Below, piece after piece: positions 1 through 8,712 of a DNA stretch of 64,000 nt. The notes beneath the pieces were generated by a model. The model saw only the letters and a program-made list of their open reading frames with translations, was not told where the DNA came from and made no database searches. How positions within the stretch are numbered: the stretch's first letter is position 1; each line of letters opens with the position of its first letter. The DNA lies in assembly GCF_900590885.1 (NCBI RefSeq), contig NZ_UUON01000001.1, positions 947,485-1,011,484 on the forward strand, given 5' to 3'. The position numbers and the translations under genes are program-made. This stretch comes from Pseudomonas viridiflava. Lineage in GTDB: Bacteria > Pseudomonadota > Gammaproteobacteria > Pseudomonadales > Pseudomonadaceae.

Positions 1-1548
1 GACGCCGAAGCGGCCAACTATTTCCGCCTGCCCACCGGCCGCGCGGCAGTGCCCGAGGTATTCCCCGACGGCTACTACCCGCTCAACAACATCAAGGACC
101 GCGACTACCAGTTGCTGTTTGGCGGCAAGGGCCAGGTGGCCGAGTGGAACTGGGACCTGAGCACCACCTACGGGCGCAACAATGTGCACCACTCCAGCGA
201 CCTGAATATCAACCCGTCGCTGGGCACCGCCTCACCGACCAAATTCGACAACCTCGCCACCTTCCGCTTCGAGCAGTGGGTCAACAACCTCGACTTCACC
301 CGCCGCTACGACAGCCTGTTCAACCTGACCTCGCCAGTGCAGGTATCCGCCGGCCTGGAGCATCGCTGGGAGCATTTCAGCACCTTCGCCGGCGACCCCG
401 AGGCCTACATCACCGGCAGCTACCCGGCGGCATCGGGCGCGCAGGCGGCGGTGACCATTCGCCCCGAAGATGAAGTCAGCCTGATCCGCAACAACTACGC
501 CGGCTACCTCGACCTGGGCTTTGACCTGACCGAGCGCTGGTTCCTGGATGTGGCCGGGCGCGTCGAACATTACGACGATGACTCGGGCAACACCTTTGGC
601 CTCAAAGTGAACTCGCGCTACGAGCTGACCGACAGCGTGGCGGTGCGCGGCACCGTTGGCACCGGTTTCCGCGCGCCATCGCTGACGCAGATCGGCTACA
701 CCGTGGCGGACAACCGCGTGGCCACCGACGTCAACGGCAACGTGGTTCCGGCAGTCACCCGCCTGACCCCGTCGGGCAGCAACCTGGCCAAGGCGCTGGG
801 TGGCGACGACCTGAAACCGGAGAAGTCGCGCAACCTCGGCCTGGGTCTCACCTGGCAACCCGCGCCGCGCACCAGCATCACCGCCGACGCCTACCTGATC
901 GACATTGATGACCGTATCGCCCTGACCAGCAATATCTACGACCAGGGCAATGGCGCAGTCAACGCGATCCTCGCCGCCCAGGGCGTGCCCACCGGCACCT
1001 GGGTCAACTATTACACCAACGCCTTCGACACCCGCACCCGTGGGCTGGATGTGGTCGCCGACCACACCACGCCGCTGGATGCCTGGGGCGACGTGCGCTG
1101 GAGCCTGGGCTTCAACTGGAACAAGACCACCATCGAAGGCACCCGCGATACTCCTGCGGCGCTGGCCGGTTCCGGCGTGACCCTGGTGGGCCGCGACCGC
1201 GAGGGTGACCTCACCGAGGCGTCGCCCAAGACCAAGTGGATCCTCGGCGCGAACTGGAAGCTCGACGACCTCGCGGTCAACCTGCAAACCGCCCGCTACG
1301 GCGCGGTCAAGACCCTGGCGGTCAACCCCACCGGGGATCGCAGCTTCGGCGCCAAATGGATCACCGACCTCGACGTCAGCTACACCTTCGTCGACAGCGT
1401 CACCGTGAGCATCGGCGGCACCAACATCTTCGACGTGCGCCCCGACCGGCACGCCGTCTACAGCAACCTGGGCCTGGCGCCGTATGGCAACCCGCCGTTC
1501 TACCCGGGCGGCGGCTACTGGTACACCAAGCTGGCCTACGACTTCTGA
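1..1548 (+). CDS. TonB-dependent outer-membrane receptor, C-terminal part (5' end outside window)
   Basis: The reading frame is open from base 1, so the gene starts upstream; 515 codons of its 3' part are visible. The protein shows the repeated aromatic/charged beta-strand pattern of a TonB receptor barrel, an internal GTGFRAPSLTQIGY segment (the usual receptor barrel motif) and ends in aromatic-rich strands closing with Phe (LAYDF), the outer-membrane assembly signal. The N-terminal plug and TonB box are not in the window. Its stop lies 27 bases before a peptide/nickel-type ABC importer on the same strand, which suggests joint expression: the receptor would bring a ligand across the outer membrane and the ABC system across the inner membrane. 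The substrate cannot be read from the sequence; a metallophore or small peptide is an inference from the neighbours. Confidence 0.9.
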   Translation, partial: DAEAANYFRLPTGRAAVPEVFPDGYYPLNNIKDRDYQLLFGGKGQVAEWNWDLSTTYGRNNVHHSSDLNINPSLGTASPTKFDNLATFRFEQWVNNLDFTRRYDSLFNLTSPVQVSAGLEHRWEHFSTFAGDPEAYITGSYPAASGAQAAVTIRPEDEVSLIRNNYAGYLDLGFDLTERWFLDVAGRVEHYDDDSGNTFGLKVNSRYELTDSVAVRGTVGTGFRAPSLTQIGYTVADNRVATDVNGNVVPAVTRLTPSGSNLAKALGGDDLKPEKSRNLGLGLTWQPAPRTSITADAYLIDIDDRIALTSNIYDQGNGAVNAILAAQGVPTGTWVNYYTNAFDTRTRGLDVVADHTTPLDAWGDVRWSLGFNWNKTTIEGTRDTPAALAGSGVTLVGRDREGDLTEASPKTKWILGANWKLDDLAVNLQTARYGAVKTLAVNPTGDRSFGAKWITDLDVSYTFVDSVTVSIGGTNIFDVRPDRHAVYSNLGLAPYGNPPFYPGGGYWYTKLAYDF

Positions 1549-1575
1549 TTCACATCGCCAAACGAGGGCACCCCA

Positions 1576-3207
1576 TTGAACACCTCCAACTTGATGAGCC
1601 GTCTGCTGGCCCCCTGCGCCCTGGCGATCAGCCTGGCCGCCTGCTCACCCTCGGGTGACCAGGCCCAGGCGAACAAAACCCTGAACATTGCGTTTTTTGG
1701 CGACAACACCACTCTGGTCAGCGTCGACCCGTTCCAGGTCTATTGGCTGGAACACCGCGTGCTGCTGCGCAATGTCGCCGAGTCACTCACCGACCAGGAC
1801 CCGGCCACCGGCAAGATCATCCCCTGGCTGGCCAAAAGCTGGGAGATCAGTGACGACGCGCTGACCTACACCTTCCACCTGCGCGACAACGTGACCTTCA
1901 GCAACGGCGAGCGCTTCGACGCCAAGGCGGTGAAAGCTGCCTTCGACAGCGACAAGGCCCTGGCCACCGAGCTGCCGGCGACGTTTGGCGCCACCTACCT
2001 GGCGGGTTATGACCACGCCGAAGTGGTCGACGATTTCACCGTCAAGCTGGTACTGGCCAAGCCCAACGCGGGCTTTTTACAAGCCACCTCCACCACCAAC
2101 CTGGCCATTCTCGCGCCCGCCTCTTACAAGCTGACGGTCAAGGAGCGCTCACTGGGCCAGATCATCGGCACCGGGCCGTTCGTGCTGGCCAGCTATACCC
2201 CGGAAGTCGGCGCGCACCTGACCAAACGCAAGGGTTACGCCTGGCCCTCGGCGAATATGAAAAACCCCGGTGAAGCGCACCTGGACGCCGTCGACATCAG
2301 CTACATCCCCGAAGAGAGCGTGCGCAACGGCCTGTTCCTGCAGGGCAAGGCCGACATCCTGTGGCCACGCAACCCGTTTTCGGAAGTCGACCTGAAGCTG
2401 TTCCAGTCCAAGGGCGCGACCATCCAGAGCCGCTCGCTGCCGGGCCCGGCGCTGAACCTGTACCCCAACACCCGTGGTGAACGCATCCTCGCCGATCAAC
2501 AAGTGCGCCTGGCCGTGCAAAAGTCCATCGACCGCAAGAGCTACGCCAGCACCGTGTACAACGCCGAGTTCCCGGTGGTGGACGGCATCTTCGACGTGAC
2601 CACGCCCTACTTCAAAAGCCAGGGCAGCAAGCTCGGCTACGACCCGGCAGCTGCCGAGAAACTGTTGGACCAGGCCGGCTGGGCCAAGGGCGCGGACGGT
2701 TACCGCAGCAAAAACGGCAAGCGCCTGAGCCTGAGCTACAACATCAGCCCGGCCGAAACCGCCGGTGACGTGCTGATCCAGGATCAACTGCGCAAGGTCG
2801 GCATCGAGTTGAAACTCAGCGTGGTCACCCGCGCCGAATGGGTGGCCAACAACTCCGCCGGCAACTACGACCTGACCATCAACTACATGACCCGCGCCGA
2901 CCCGATCATCCTGCAAACCATCCTCGACCCGCGCAGCGCCAACAGCTCCACGGTGGCCACCAACACCTACGAACCGGCCACCCTGGAAAAAGCCAAGGGC
3001 TTGTTCGACGCCGGCATCACCGCCACCCAAGGCACACAGCGCGCCGCCGCCTACGGCGATCTGCAGGACCTGCTGATCGACGAAAGCTCGGCGTTCCCGG
3101 TGTACGAGCGCGTGTGGCAGGCGGCGACGTCGCCCAAGGTGAAGAACTTTCGCTGGACCGCCGAGGGTTTCGCGCTGCTGGGTGATATCGAGATCGGCAC
3201 GCCATGA
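1576..3207 (+). CDS. ABC transporter substrate-binding lipoprotein, peptide/nickel (SBP family 5) type
   Basis: 543 residues. The start is TTG at 1576, preceded by ACGAGG about 8 bases upstream; the N-terminus then reads as a lipoprotein signal with lipobox LAAC, Cys23 being the lipidated residue. The body has the SBP_bac_5 pattern: an early block on failed or complete translocation cycles (LAKSWEISDDALTYTFHLRDNVTFSNG), a central GTGPF motif, and a C-terminal lobe with VRLAVQKSIDR and YDPAAAEKLLDQAGW. Length is normal for the family. It would capture the ligand in the periplasm and hand it to the permeases encoded next, which start within its last codons (ATGA overlap). The family covers oligopeptides, nickel and metallophores; the actual ligand is unknown. 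The TonB receptor just upstream favours a ligand too large for porins. Confidence 0.93.
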   Translation: MNTSNLMSRLLAPCALAISLAACSPSGDQAQANKTLNIAFFGDNTTLVSVDPFQVYWLEHRVLLRNVAESLTDQDPATGKIIPWLAKSWEISDDALTYTFHLRDNVTFSNGERFDAKAVKAAFDSDKALATELPATFGATYLAGYDHAEVVDDFTVKLVLAKPNAGFLQATSTTNLAILAPASYKLTVKERSLGQIIGTGPFVLASYTPEVGAHLTKRKGYAWPSANMKNPGEAHLDAVDISYIPEESVRNGLFLQGKADILWPRNPFSEVDLKLFQSKGATIQSRSLPGPALNLYPNTRGERILADQQVRLAVQKSIDRKSYASTVYNAEFPVVDGIFDVTTPYFKSQGSKLGYDPAAAEKLLDQAGWAKGADGYRSKNGKRLSLSYNISPAETAGDVLIQDQLRKVGIELKLSVVTRAEWVANNSAGNYDLTINYMTRADPIILQTILDPRSANSSTVATNTYEPATLEKAKGLFDAGITATQGTQRAAAYGDLQDLLIDESSAFPVYERVWQAATSPKVKNFRWTAEGFALLGDIEIGTP

Positions 3208-4154
3208 GCCGCTACCTGATCGGCCGCGTCGGCCAGGCCCTGCTGGTGCTGTGGGGGGCCTATAGCATCACCTACTTCATCCTCTATCTGCTGCCGGGCG
3301 ACACGCTGTCGATCATGCTCAGTGCCTCGGGCATGGAGGCCGATTCGCTGTCGGTGGCCGACCTGGCCAAGGCGCGCGCCTATTACGGCCTGGACAAGGG
3401 CCTGTTCGAGCAATATGTCGACCTGCTGCTGGGCGCCTTGCGCGGTGACTTCGGCCAGTCCCTGTCGCTGAACCGCCCGGTCGCCGAGTTGCTCGCCGAG
3501 CGCTTGCCGCAAACCCTGTCCCTGGCCGGGCTGGCGATTGTGTTGTCGCTGGTCGGCGGCATCGGCCTCGCCTATCTGACCGCCTATATCCGCTGGCAAC
3601 CGCTGAAAAAAGCCCTGGCGCGCCTGCCCTCCCTGGGCTTTTCAGTGCCAGTGTTCTGGATGGGCCTGTTGCTGATCCAGGTGTTTGCCTTTGGCCTCGG
3701 CTGGTTCCCCGCCACCGGCAGCCGCGGTTTTGAAAGCCTGATACTGCCGGCGATCACCCTGGCGATTCCCAGTGCGGCGGTGTACGCCCAGGTGCTGCAG
3801 CGCAGTTTCCAGGGCGTGTGGCAGGAGGCGTATATCGTCACCGCCTACGCCAAGGGCCTGAGCCGTGGCCAGGTGCAGGCGCGCCATGGGTTTCGCAACG
3901 CGGCGCTGCCGATTCTCACGCTGATCGGCCTGCAGGTGGGCAACACCGTGTCCGGGGCGGTGCTGGTGGAAACCATCTTCGCCCGCTCCGGCATCGGTCG
4001 CCTGGCCCAGGAAGCCGTGCTGCGCCAGGACATCCCGGTGGTGCTGGCGATTGTCGCGGTGTCGGCGGCAGCCTTTGTGCTGGTCAACCTGCTGGTGGAC
4101 CTGCTGTACCCGTGGCTCGACCCGCGCATCTCCCACACGCCAAAGGTGTCCTAG
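3204..4154 (+). CDS. ABC transporter permease, DppB/NikB type
   Basis: 316 residues, start ATG overlapping the stop of the binding protein by 4 bases (ATGA), so translation is probably coupled. About six hydrophobic membrane segments are visible, the first at residues 9-29. The cytoplasmic loop that contacts the ATPase is present near residue 210 (YIVTAYAKGLSRGQVQARHG), followed by the usual ALPILTLIGLQVG segment and the conserved C-terminal block ending in VDLLYPWLDPR. This is the standard layout of the first permease in peptide/nickel importers. It forms the inner-membrane channel together with the product of the next gene. Confidence 0.93.
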   Translation: MSRYLIGRVGQALLVLWGAYSITYFILYLLPGDTLSIMLSASGMEADSLSVADLAKARAYYGLDKGLFEQYVDLLLGALRGDFGQSLSLNRPVAELLAERLPQTLSLAGLAIVLSLVGGIGLAYLTAYIRWQPLKKALARLPSLGFSVPVFWMGLLLIQVFAFGLGWFPATGSRGFESLILPAITLAIPSAAVYAQVLQRSFQGVWQEAYIVTAYAKGLSRGQVQARHGFRNAALPILTLIGLQVGNTVSGAVLVETIFARSGIGRLAQEAVLRQDIPVVLAIVAVSAAAFVLVNLLVDLLYPWLDPRISHTPKVS

Positions 4155-4157
4155 ACC

Positions 4158-5042
4158 ATGACTGTCCTTGAGCAAAACCTCGGCCTTACGCCCCCACTCT
4201 GGCAACGCCGCAGCCGCCGGCAACGCGCCACGGCGGCGGTACTGCCCTTGCTGCGCCGGCCGGGCTTCAGCCTGGCGGTGTTGATCGTGCTGTTTTCGTT
4301 GCTGGCCGCCGTGGCGCCGCAGTGGCTGACCAGCTTCGACCCCTACGCCACCGCCCCGGCGGTCAAGCTCACCGCGCCGAACCTGACCCACTGGTTCGGC
4401 ACCGACGAGTTGGGCCGCGACCTGTATACCCGCGTGGTCTACGGCTCCAGCCTGTCGGTGCTGGCGGCCTTTCTGGCGGTGGGGATCGCGCTGTTGGGTG
4501 GGCTGGGGCTGGGCATTTTGTCGGGTTTTGCCGGCGGGCGTATCGATGCGGTGATCATGCGCTTTGTCGACGTATTGCTCGCCCTGCCCGGCCTGTTGCT
4601 GGCCCTGGCGATTGTCACCGCGATCGGCTTCGGCACGGTGCCGGTGGCTATCGCCGTGGGCGTCGGGATTATTCCCGGATTCGCCCGCACCACCCGTGCC
4701 GAGGTGCTGCGGGTCAAGACCTTGCCGTATGTGGAAGCCGCGCGCCTGGGCGGCGCCAGCTGGGGCCGCACCTTGCTGCGGCACATCCTGCCCAACGCCT
4801 GGGGCCCGGTGGCGGTGCTGGCGACCCTGGATTTCGGCGCGGCGATCCTGGCCACCGCCGGCCTGAGTTTTCTCGGTTTCGGCGCCGCACCACCGGCCGC
4901 CGAATGGGGCACGTTGATCGCCAACGGTCGACACTTTCTGATCACCGCACCCTGGGTGTCGTTGCTGCCCGGCCTGTTCCTGGTCGCGGTGGTGTTCAGC
5001 CTCAACCATATTGCCCGCACGTTCGAGGAGGTTCAGCGATGA
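4158..5042 (+). CDS. ABC transporter permease, DppC/NikC type
   Basis: 294 residues, starting 3 bases after the stop of the first permease. The N-terminal cytoplasmic stretch and first membrane helix are followed by the periplasmic HWFGTDELGRDLYTRVVYGS signature of DppC-type permeases (N-terminal OppC domain), then five further hydrophobic segments. The ATPase-coupling loop (KTLPYVEAARLGGASWGRTLLRHI) sits in its normal place. The C-terminus ends SLNHIARTFEEVQR, where this family often reads NxxGDxLRDxLDPR, so the tail is somewhat divergent. The stop overlaps the start of the ATPase gene (ATGA). Confidence 0.92.
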   Translation: MTVLEQNLGLTPPLWQRRSRRQRATAAVLPLLRRPGFSLAVLIVLFSLLAAVAPQWLTSFDPYATAPAVKLTAPNLTHWFGTDELGRDLYTRVVYGSSLSVLAAFLAVGIALLGGLGLGILSGFAGGRIDAVIMRFVDVLLALPGLLLALAIVTAIGFGTVPVAIAVGVGIIPGFARTTRAEVLRVKTLPYVEAARLGGASWGRTLLRHILPNAWGPVAVLATLDFGAAILATAGLSFLGFGAAPPAAEWGTLIANGRHFLITAPWVSLLPGLFLVAVVFSLNHIARTFEEVQR

Positions 5043-6652
5043 ATGCTTTAGTCGATGTTCACAAGCTCAGTGTCAGCTACCGCCACGGCAATCTGGCGGT
5101 AAACCAGCTGTCACTGACCATCGCCCAAGGCGAGACGCTGGCGATTGTCGGCGAGTCGGGCTCGGGTAAATCCACCCTGGCCAACGCGATCCTCGGCCTG
5201 CTGCCGGACAGCGCAAACATCAGCGCCGGCGAGCTGTGGGTGGACGGCAACAACCTCACCCACGCCAGCGAACGCCAGAAACGCAGCCTGCGCGGGCGCA
5301 CCATCGGCCTGGTGCCCCAGGACCCGATGGTCAGCCTCAACCCAACCCTGCGTGTCGGCCAGCAAATTGCCGAGGCGCTGATCCTGGCCAAGGGCAAGCG
5401 CTACCCCGGCGTCGATGCGGATATCGTCGAGTTGCTGCAACAGGTCGGCATTGACAAGCCGGTGCTGCGCGCACGCCAGTACCCGCATGAACTCTCCGGC
5501 GGCATGCGCCAGCGCGTGCTGATCGCCATCGCCCTGGCCGGCAACCCACGCTTGATCATCGCCGACGAACCGACCAGCGCCCTCGACGTGACGGTGCAGC
5601 GCAAGATCCTCGACCACCTGCATCGGCTGGTCAGTGAACGCGGGATTTCGTTGCTGATCATCACCCACGACCTTGGCGTGGCGCTGGATCGCGCCGACCG
5701 CATCCTGGTGATGCAGCAGGGGCAAGTGGTCGAACACGGCGCGCCACGGCAGATCCTCGGCGCGCCGCAGCATGACTACACCCGTGCGTTGATCGCCGCC
5801 GCGCCGGCGTTCGCCAAGCGCCGCCCGCCGCTGGCGCGACCGGACCCGACGCAGCCGCCGATCCTGCAACTGCAAAACGTCGGCAAGACCTTTGCGCTGC
5901 CCAGGGTCAAGGGCGAAGACGCGACCTTTGTGGCGCTGGAGGACTTGAGCCTGCAGGTCTACCCCGGGCAGACCCTGGCGATTGTCGGCGAGTCCGGCTC
6001 GGGCAAAAGCACTGCGCTGCGCATCGCTCTGGGCCTGGAAAAACCCAGCCGTGGGCGGGTGTGGTTCGAGCAACAGGACGTCACCGACCTCAGCTGGCGC
6101 GACTTCCGCCCGCTGCGCCAGCGCCTGCAACTGGTGCAACAAAACCCGTTTGCAGCGCTGGACCCACGCTTCACGGTGTTCGACAGCATTGTCGAGCCGC
6201 TGGTGTCGTTCGGTTTGCTCAAGGGCCCGGCCCTGGAGCAGGCCGCGCGCGAGCTGATCAGCCGCGTGCATTTGCCGGTGAGCTTCCTCGATCGTTTGCC
6301 GCGCGAGCTGTCCGGTGGCCAGTGCCAACGGGTCGCCATCGCCCGTGCCCTGGCACTCAAACCGGATCTATTGCTGCTGGATGAACCGGTCAGCGCCCTC
6401 GACGTGTCGGTGCAGGCGCACATCCTTGAACTGCTGCAAGAGTTGCAACGGGACATGGGCATCGCCTACGTGCTGGTGTCCCACGACTTGTCGGTGGTCG
6501 CCAACTTCGCCCATGAGGTGCTGGTGTTGCGCAATGGCCGGGTGGTCGAACAGGGCTCGGTGGAGCGCATCTTCAACCGCCCGACCAGCGACTACACCCG
6601 TGAGTTGATTGGCGCCATCCCTGGCCAGCACGCTACCGCGAGCGCCGCCTGA
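5039..6652 (+). CDS. Tandem ABC ATPase (DppD-DppF type fusion) of the peptide/nickel importer
   Basis: 537 residues from ATG at 5039, chosen because it overlaps the permease stop (ATGA) and removes a spurious out-of-context N-terminal extension. The protein carries two complete nucleotide-binding domains: domain 1 with Walker A GESGSGKST near residue 36, LSGGMRQR signature and Walker B LIIADEP; domain 2 with a second GESGSGKST around residue 320, LSGGQCQR and LLLLDEP. A single polypeptide thus replaces the separate DppD and DppF subunits, an arrangement common in pseudomonads. The signature of half 2 has Cys where many have Arg or Met (GGQCQR), which is tolerated. It powers import by the two permeases. 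A hairpin containing its stop codon follows at once. Confidence 0.94.
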   Translation: MNALVDVHKLSVSYRHGNLAVNQLSLTIAQGETLAIVGESGSGKSTLANAILGLLPDSANISAGELWVDGNNLTHASERQKRSLRGRTIGLVPQDPMVSLNPTLRVGQQIAEALILAKGKRYPGVDADIVELLQQVGIDKPVLRARQYPHELSGGMRQRVLIAIALAGNPRLIIADEPTSALDVTVQRKILDHLHRLVSERGISLLIITHDLGVALDRADRILVMQQGQVVEHGAPRQILGAPQHDYTRALIAAAPAFAKRRPPLARPDPTQPPILQLQNVGKTFALPRVKGEDATFVALEDLSLQVYPGQTLAIVGESGSGKSTALRIALGLEKPSRGRVWFEQQDVTDLSWRDFRPLRQRLQLVQQNPFAALDPRFTVFDSIVEPLVSFGLLKGPALEQAARELISRVHLPVSFLDRLPRELSGGQCQRVAIARALALKPDLLLLDEPVSALDVSVQAHILELLQELQRDMGIAYVLVSHDLSVVANFAHEVLVLRNGRVVEQGSVERIFNRPTSDYTRELIGAIPGQHATASAA

Positions 6653-6662
6653 GCGGCGTTTT
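6643..6662 (+). terminator. Rho-independent terminator overlapping the ATPase stop codon
   Basis: Perfect 6-bp G+C stem CGCCGC/GCGGCG with a CTGA loop, directly followed by TTTT. The TGA stop of the ABC ATPase lies in the loop and stem, so the gene and its terminator share bases. It separates the importer operon from the convergent gene that ends at 6661. Confidence 0.7.
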
Positions 6663-8001
6663 ACTCGGCGGCACAATCTCGCGCGGTGATGCCCTTCTCC
6701 TGGGCATACGCGGCGGACTTGGCCTCGATCAACGGGCGCAGGGTGGCGCGGTCGGCTTGTAGCCAGTCGGTCACCAGCACCCACTTCTGCCCGTCCCACT
6801 GCTGAACCCGGGCCGAGCCGCCGCCTTCGTGGTCGGCGCACGACAGCTTCAACGGCGCCAGCAACCCTTCGAAGCCCATGGCCTTGAGGCGCGCGGCGTC
6901 GATGTCCAGGTGTTCGAAGGCCCAGCGGGTTTCTTCGCCATTGAGTGGCCGGTTGCCGAATTTGGCCTGGCCGGTGCGTAGCGCTTCCACGGCAATTGCG
7001 GCATTGATCAGGCCGATGTTGTAGTAGACCTTGCCGAAATAGCTGGCGTCCTTGAGGTTGCTCTTGCCCGGATCGAGGATGAATTGCTTGAGCTTTTTAT
7101 GGATGTCAAAACTGTCGCCACCGGGGAACGGCGCCAGCGCCTGATAACCCTTGGCGGCGGTGCCGGCGGGAATCACGTCGGCTTCGGAGCCGGCCCACAC
7201 GTCACCGATCAAGCGGTCCACGGGAATGCCGAAGCGCACGGCAGTCTTGATGCCGACCGGCGTGGACACGCCCCAGGTGCGCAGGAACACCCAGTCCGGG
7301 TTGATCTGGCGCACCTGGCGCCATTGGGTCGATTGCTCGCTGCCAGGGTCGGCGACCGGGATCTGAATATTCTCGAAACCGTACTTTTCCGCCAGCAGTT
7401 GCATGGCCGCCTGGGTTTCGCGGCCGTAGGCGGAGTCGTGGTACACCGTGACGATCTTCTTGCCCTTGAGCTTGTCCAGGCCACCTTCGCGCTGGGCAAT
7501 GTAGTTGATCCCCACCGAGGCCTGGCCGTAGTAGTTCAGCAACAGCGGGAACGCATAGGGGAACACGCGGCCGTCGGTGGACTCGGTGCGCCCGCCCGCG
7601 CCGTCGATCAGCGGGATATGGTCAACGGCGGCGCGGTCCATCAACGCATACGAGGCCGGGGTGCTGTGGGTGAAGAAGAACCCGGTGGGCGCGCCATCCA
7701 GGCCGCCTTTGTAGCGTTCGTAGCATTCGATGATGCGGTCGGTTTTCCATTCCGTCTCGCATTCCTGCCAGACCAGCTTGACACCGTTCACGCCGCCTTC
7801 GACTTCGTTGATGTAGCGGAAGTAGTCAATCTCCCCGGCCCACCACGGAATACCGCTGGAGGCATAGGCGCCGACCCGGTAGGTGGCCAGCGGGATGAAC
7901 TGTTGCTCGTTGGCGGCCTGGGCGACCGTGGACAAGGGCCCGCCCAAGGCGCCGAGGGCCAGCAGGCTGGCGATAAGGGTGCGTTGCAAGACGTTGTGCA
8001 T
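6661..8001 (-). CDS. Periplasmic ligand-binding protein, branched-chain amino acid (Peripla_BP_6) type
   Basis: 446 residues. A Sec signal peptide is clear: short basic start, hydrophobic core LIASLLALGALGGPLSTVAQA and a probable cut after AQAA near residue 30. The mature part follows the Peripla_BP_6 fold: an early segment on the ligand (IPWWAGEIDYFRYINEVEGGVNG), a TGFFFTHSTPASYALMDRA block and GKKIVTVYHDSAYGRETQAA at the lobe crossover. Such proteins usually open an operon with two LivH/LivM permeases and two LivG/LivF ATPases; none of those is next to it here, and its left neighbour is convergent. It is therefore either an orphan binding protein serving a system elsewhere or a sensory-type binding protein. 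The ligand is unknown. Confidence 0.88.
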   Translation of the reverse strand: MHNVLQRTLIASLLALGALGGPLSTVAQAANEQQFIPLATYRVGAYASSGIPWWAGEIDYFRYINEVEGGVNGVKLVWQECETEWKTDRIIECYERYKGGLDGAPTGFFFTHSTPASYALMDRAAVDHIPLIDGAGGRTESTDGRVFPYAFPLLLNYYGQASVGINYIAQREGGLDKLKGKKIVTVYHDSAYGRETQAAMQLLAEKYGFENIQIPVADPGSEQSTQWRQVRQINPDWVFLRTWGVSTPVGIKTAVRFGIPVDRLIGDVWAGSEADVIPAGTAAKGYQALAPFPGGDSFDIHKKLKQFILDPGKSNLKDASYFGKVYYNIGLINAAIAVEALRTGQAKFGNRPLNGEETRWAFEHLDIDAARLKAMGFEGLLAPLKLSCADHEGGGSARVQQWDGQKWVLVTDWLQADRATLRPLIEAKSAAYAQEKGITARDCAAE

Positions 8002-8271
8002 GGGTGTGGTTTCTTATGAAAGGTGGGGGTTTCCTCCCGTGGTCGGGTCAGCGTCAGACGAGTGACAACACGATTCATGCCAAGCCTATGCGCCCTCGCC
8101 TGCAAGGGTTTGCACCGGTGCACTCACGCCTGCGGCCTGGGCAATCGAACACTTTATTGAACCGCTGTTGCGCCACCAACACTGCGTTCGCGATGCCTGC
8201 GGCAAAATAGCGCGTTTTACTTCGCGCCCGAACTGCGGCTAAATATCCGCCCCTTTGCCTCGACACCTGTA

Positions 8272-8661
8272 ATGGCCACGTTCAAACGCATAAGCCCCTG
8301 GGTCGCCTGCCTGGCCCTGCTGCTGAACATGCTGGCCATGCCGCTGAGCCGCGCGATGCAGGCGCCGGACGCAGGCCTGATGCTGTGGGGCGGATTTTGC
8401 TCCGGGGGCGGCTCGCAAGCCCTGCCGCCAGGCTTTGACACGCTGATCGACCCGCTGCAATCGGGGCCGACGCACACCGCGATGAAACACAGCGACTGCT
8501 GCTGTGGCCATGCCGGCCTGGCTGCGCTGCCGTCCGACTACTACCGGCATTGGTTGCCGCGTTTCACGCCGGACACCCTCCTCGACAACCCACCCCTGCC
8601 CGTCCTGCACCCGAGGATTCGCTGGCCCAACCTGAGCCCCCGCGCCTCACCTGTTGCCTGA
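8272..8661 (+). CDS. DUF2946-type small exported or membrane protein
   Basis: 129 residues. The N-terminus has a hydrophobic segment (residues 8-25) that could be a signal peptide or membrane anchor. The middle shows a GGFCSGGG motif and a later DCCCGHAGLAALP motif; this spacing of Cys residues followed by Cys-x-x-His-AGL is what I associate with DUF2946 proteins, which often lie beside genes for copper-related TonB receptors. The stop is 51 bases before a TonB receptor on the same strand, so the two are probably co-transcribed. The clustered Cys and His suggest metal binding, which is an inference. No function is established for the family that I know of. Confidence 0.75.
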   Translation: MATFKRISPWVACLALLLNMLAMPLSRAMQAPDAGLMLWGGFCSGGGSQALPPGFDTLIDPLQSGPTHTAMKHSDCCCGHAGLAALPSDYYRHWLPRFTPDTLLDNPPLPVLHPRIRWPNLSPRASPVA

Positions 8662-8712
8662 TCGACCTCACATTCGTTGTGTTCGTCTTTTGGTCATCAA
8701 GAGGACTGCCTC

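Noticed and set aside
4322..5038. A possible 239-residue N-terminal extension of the tandem ABC ATPase
   Set aside because: It overlaps the whole second permease in another frame and has Arg/Pro/Gly-rich shadow composition; the ATG at 5039 with an ATGA overlap is the natural start.
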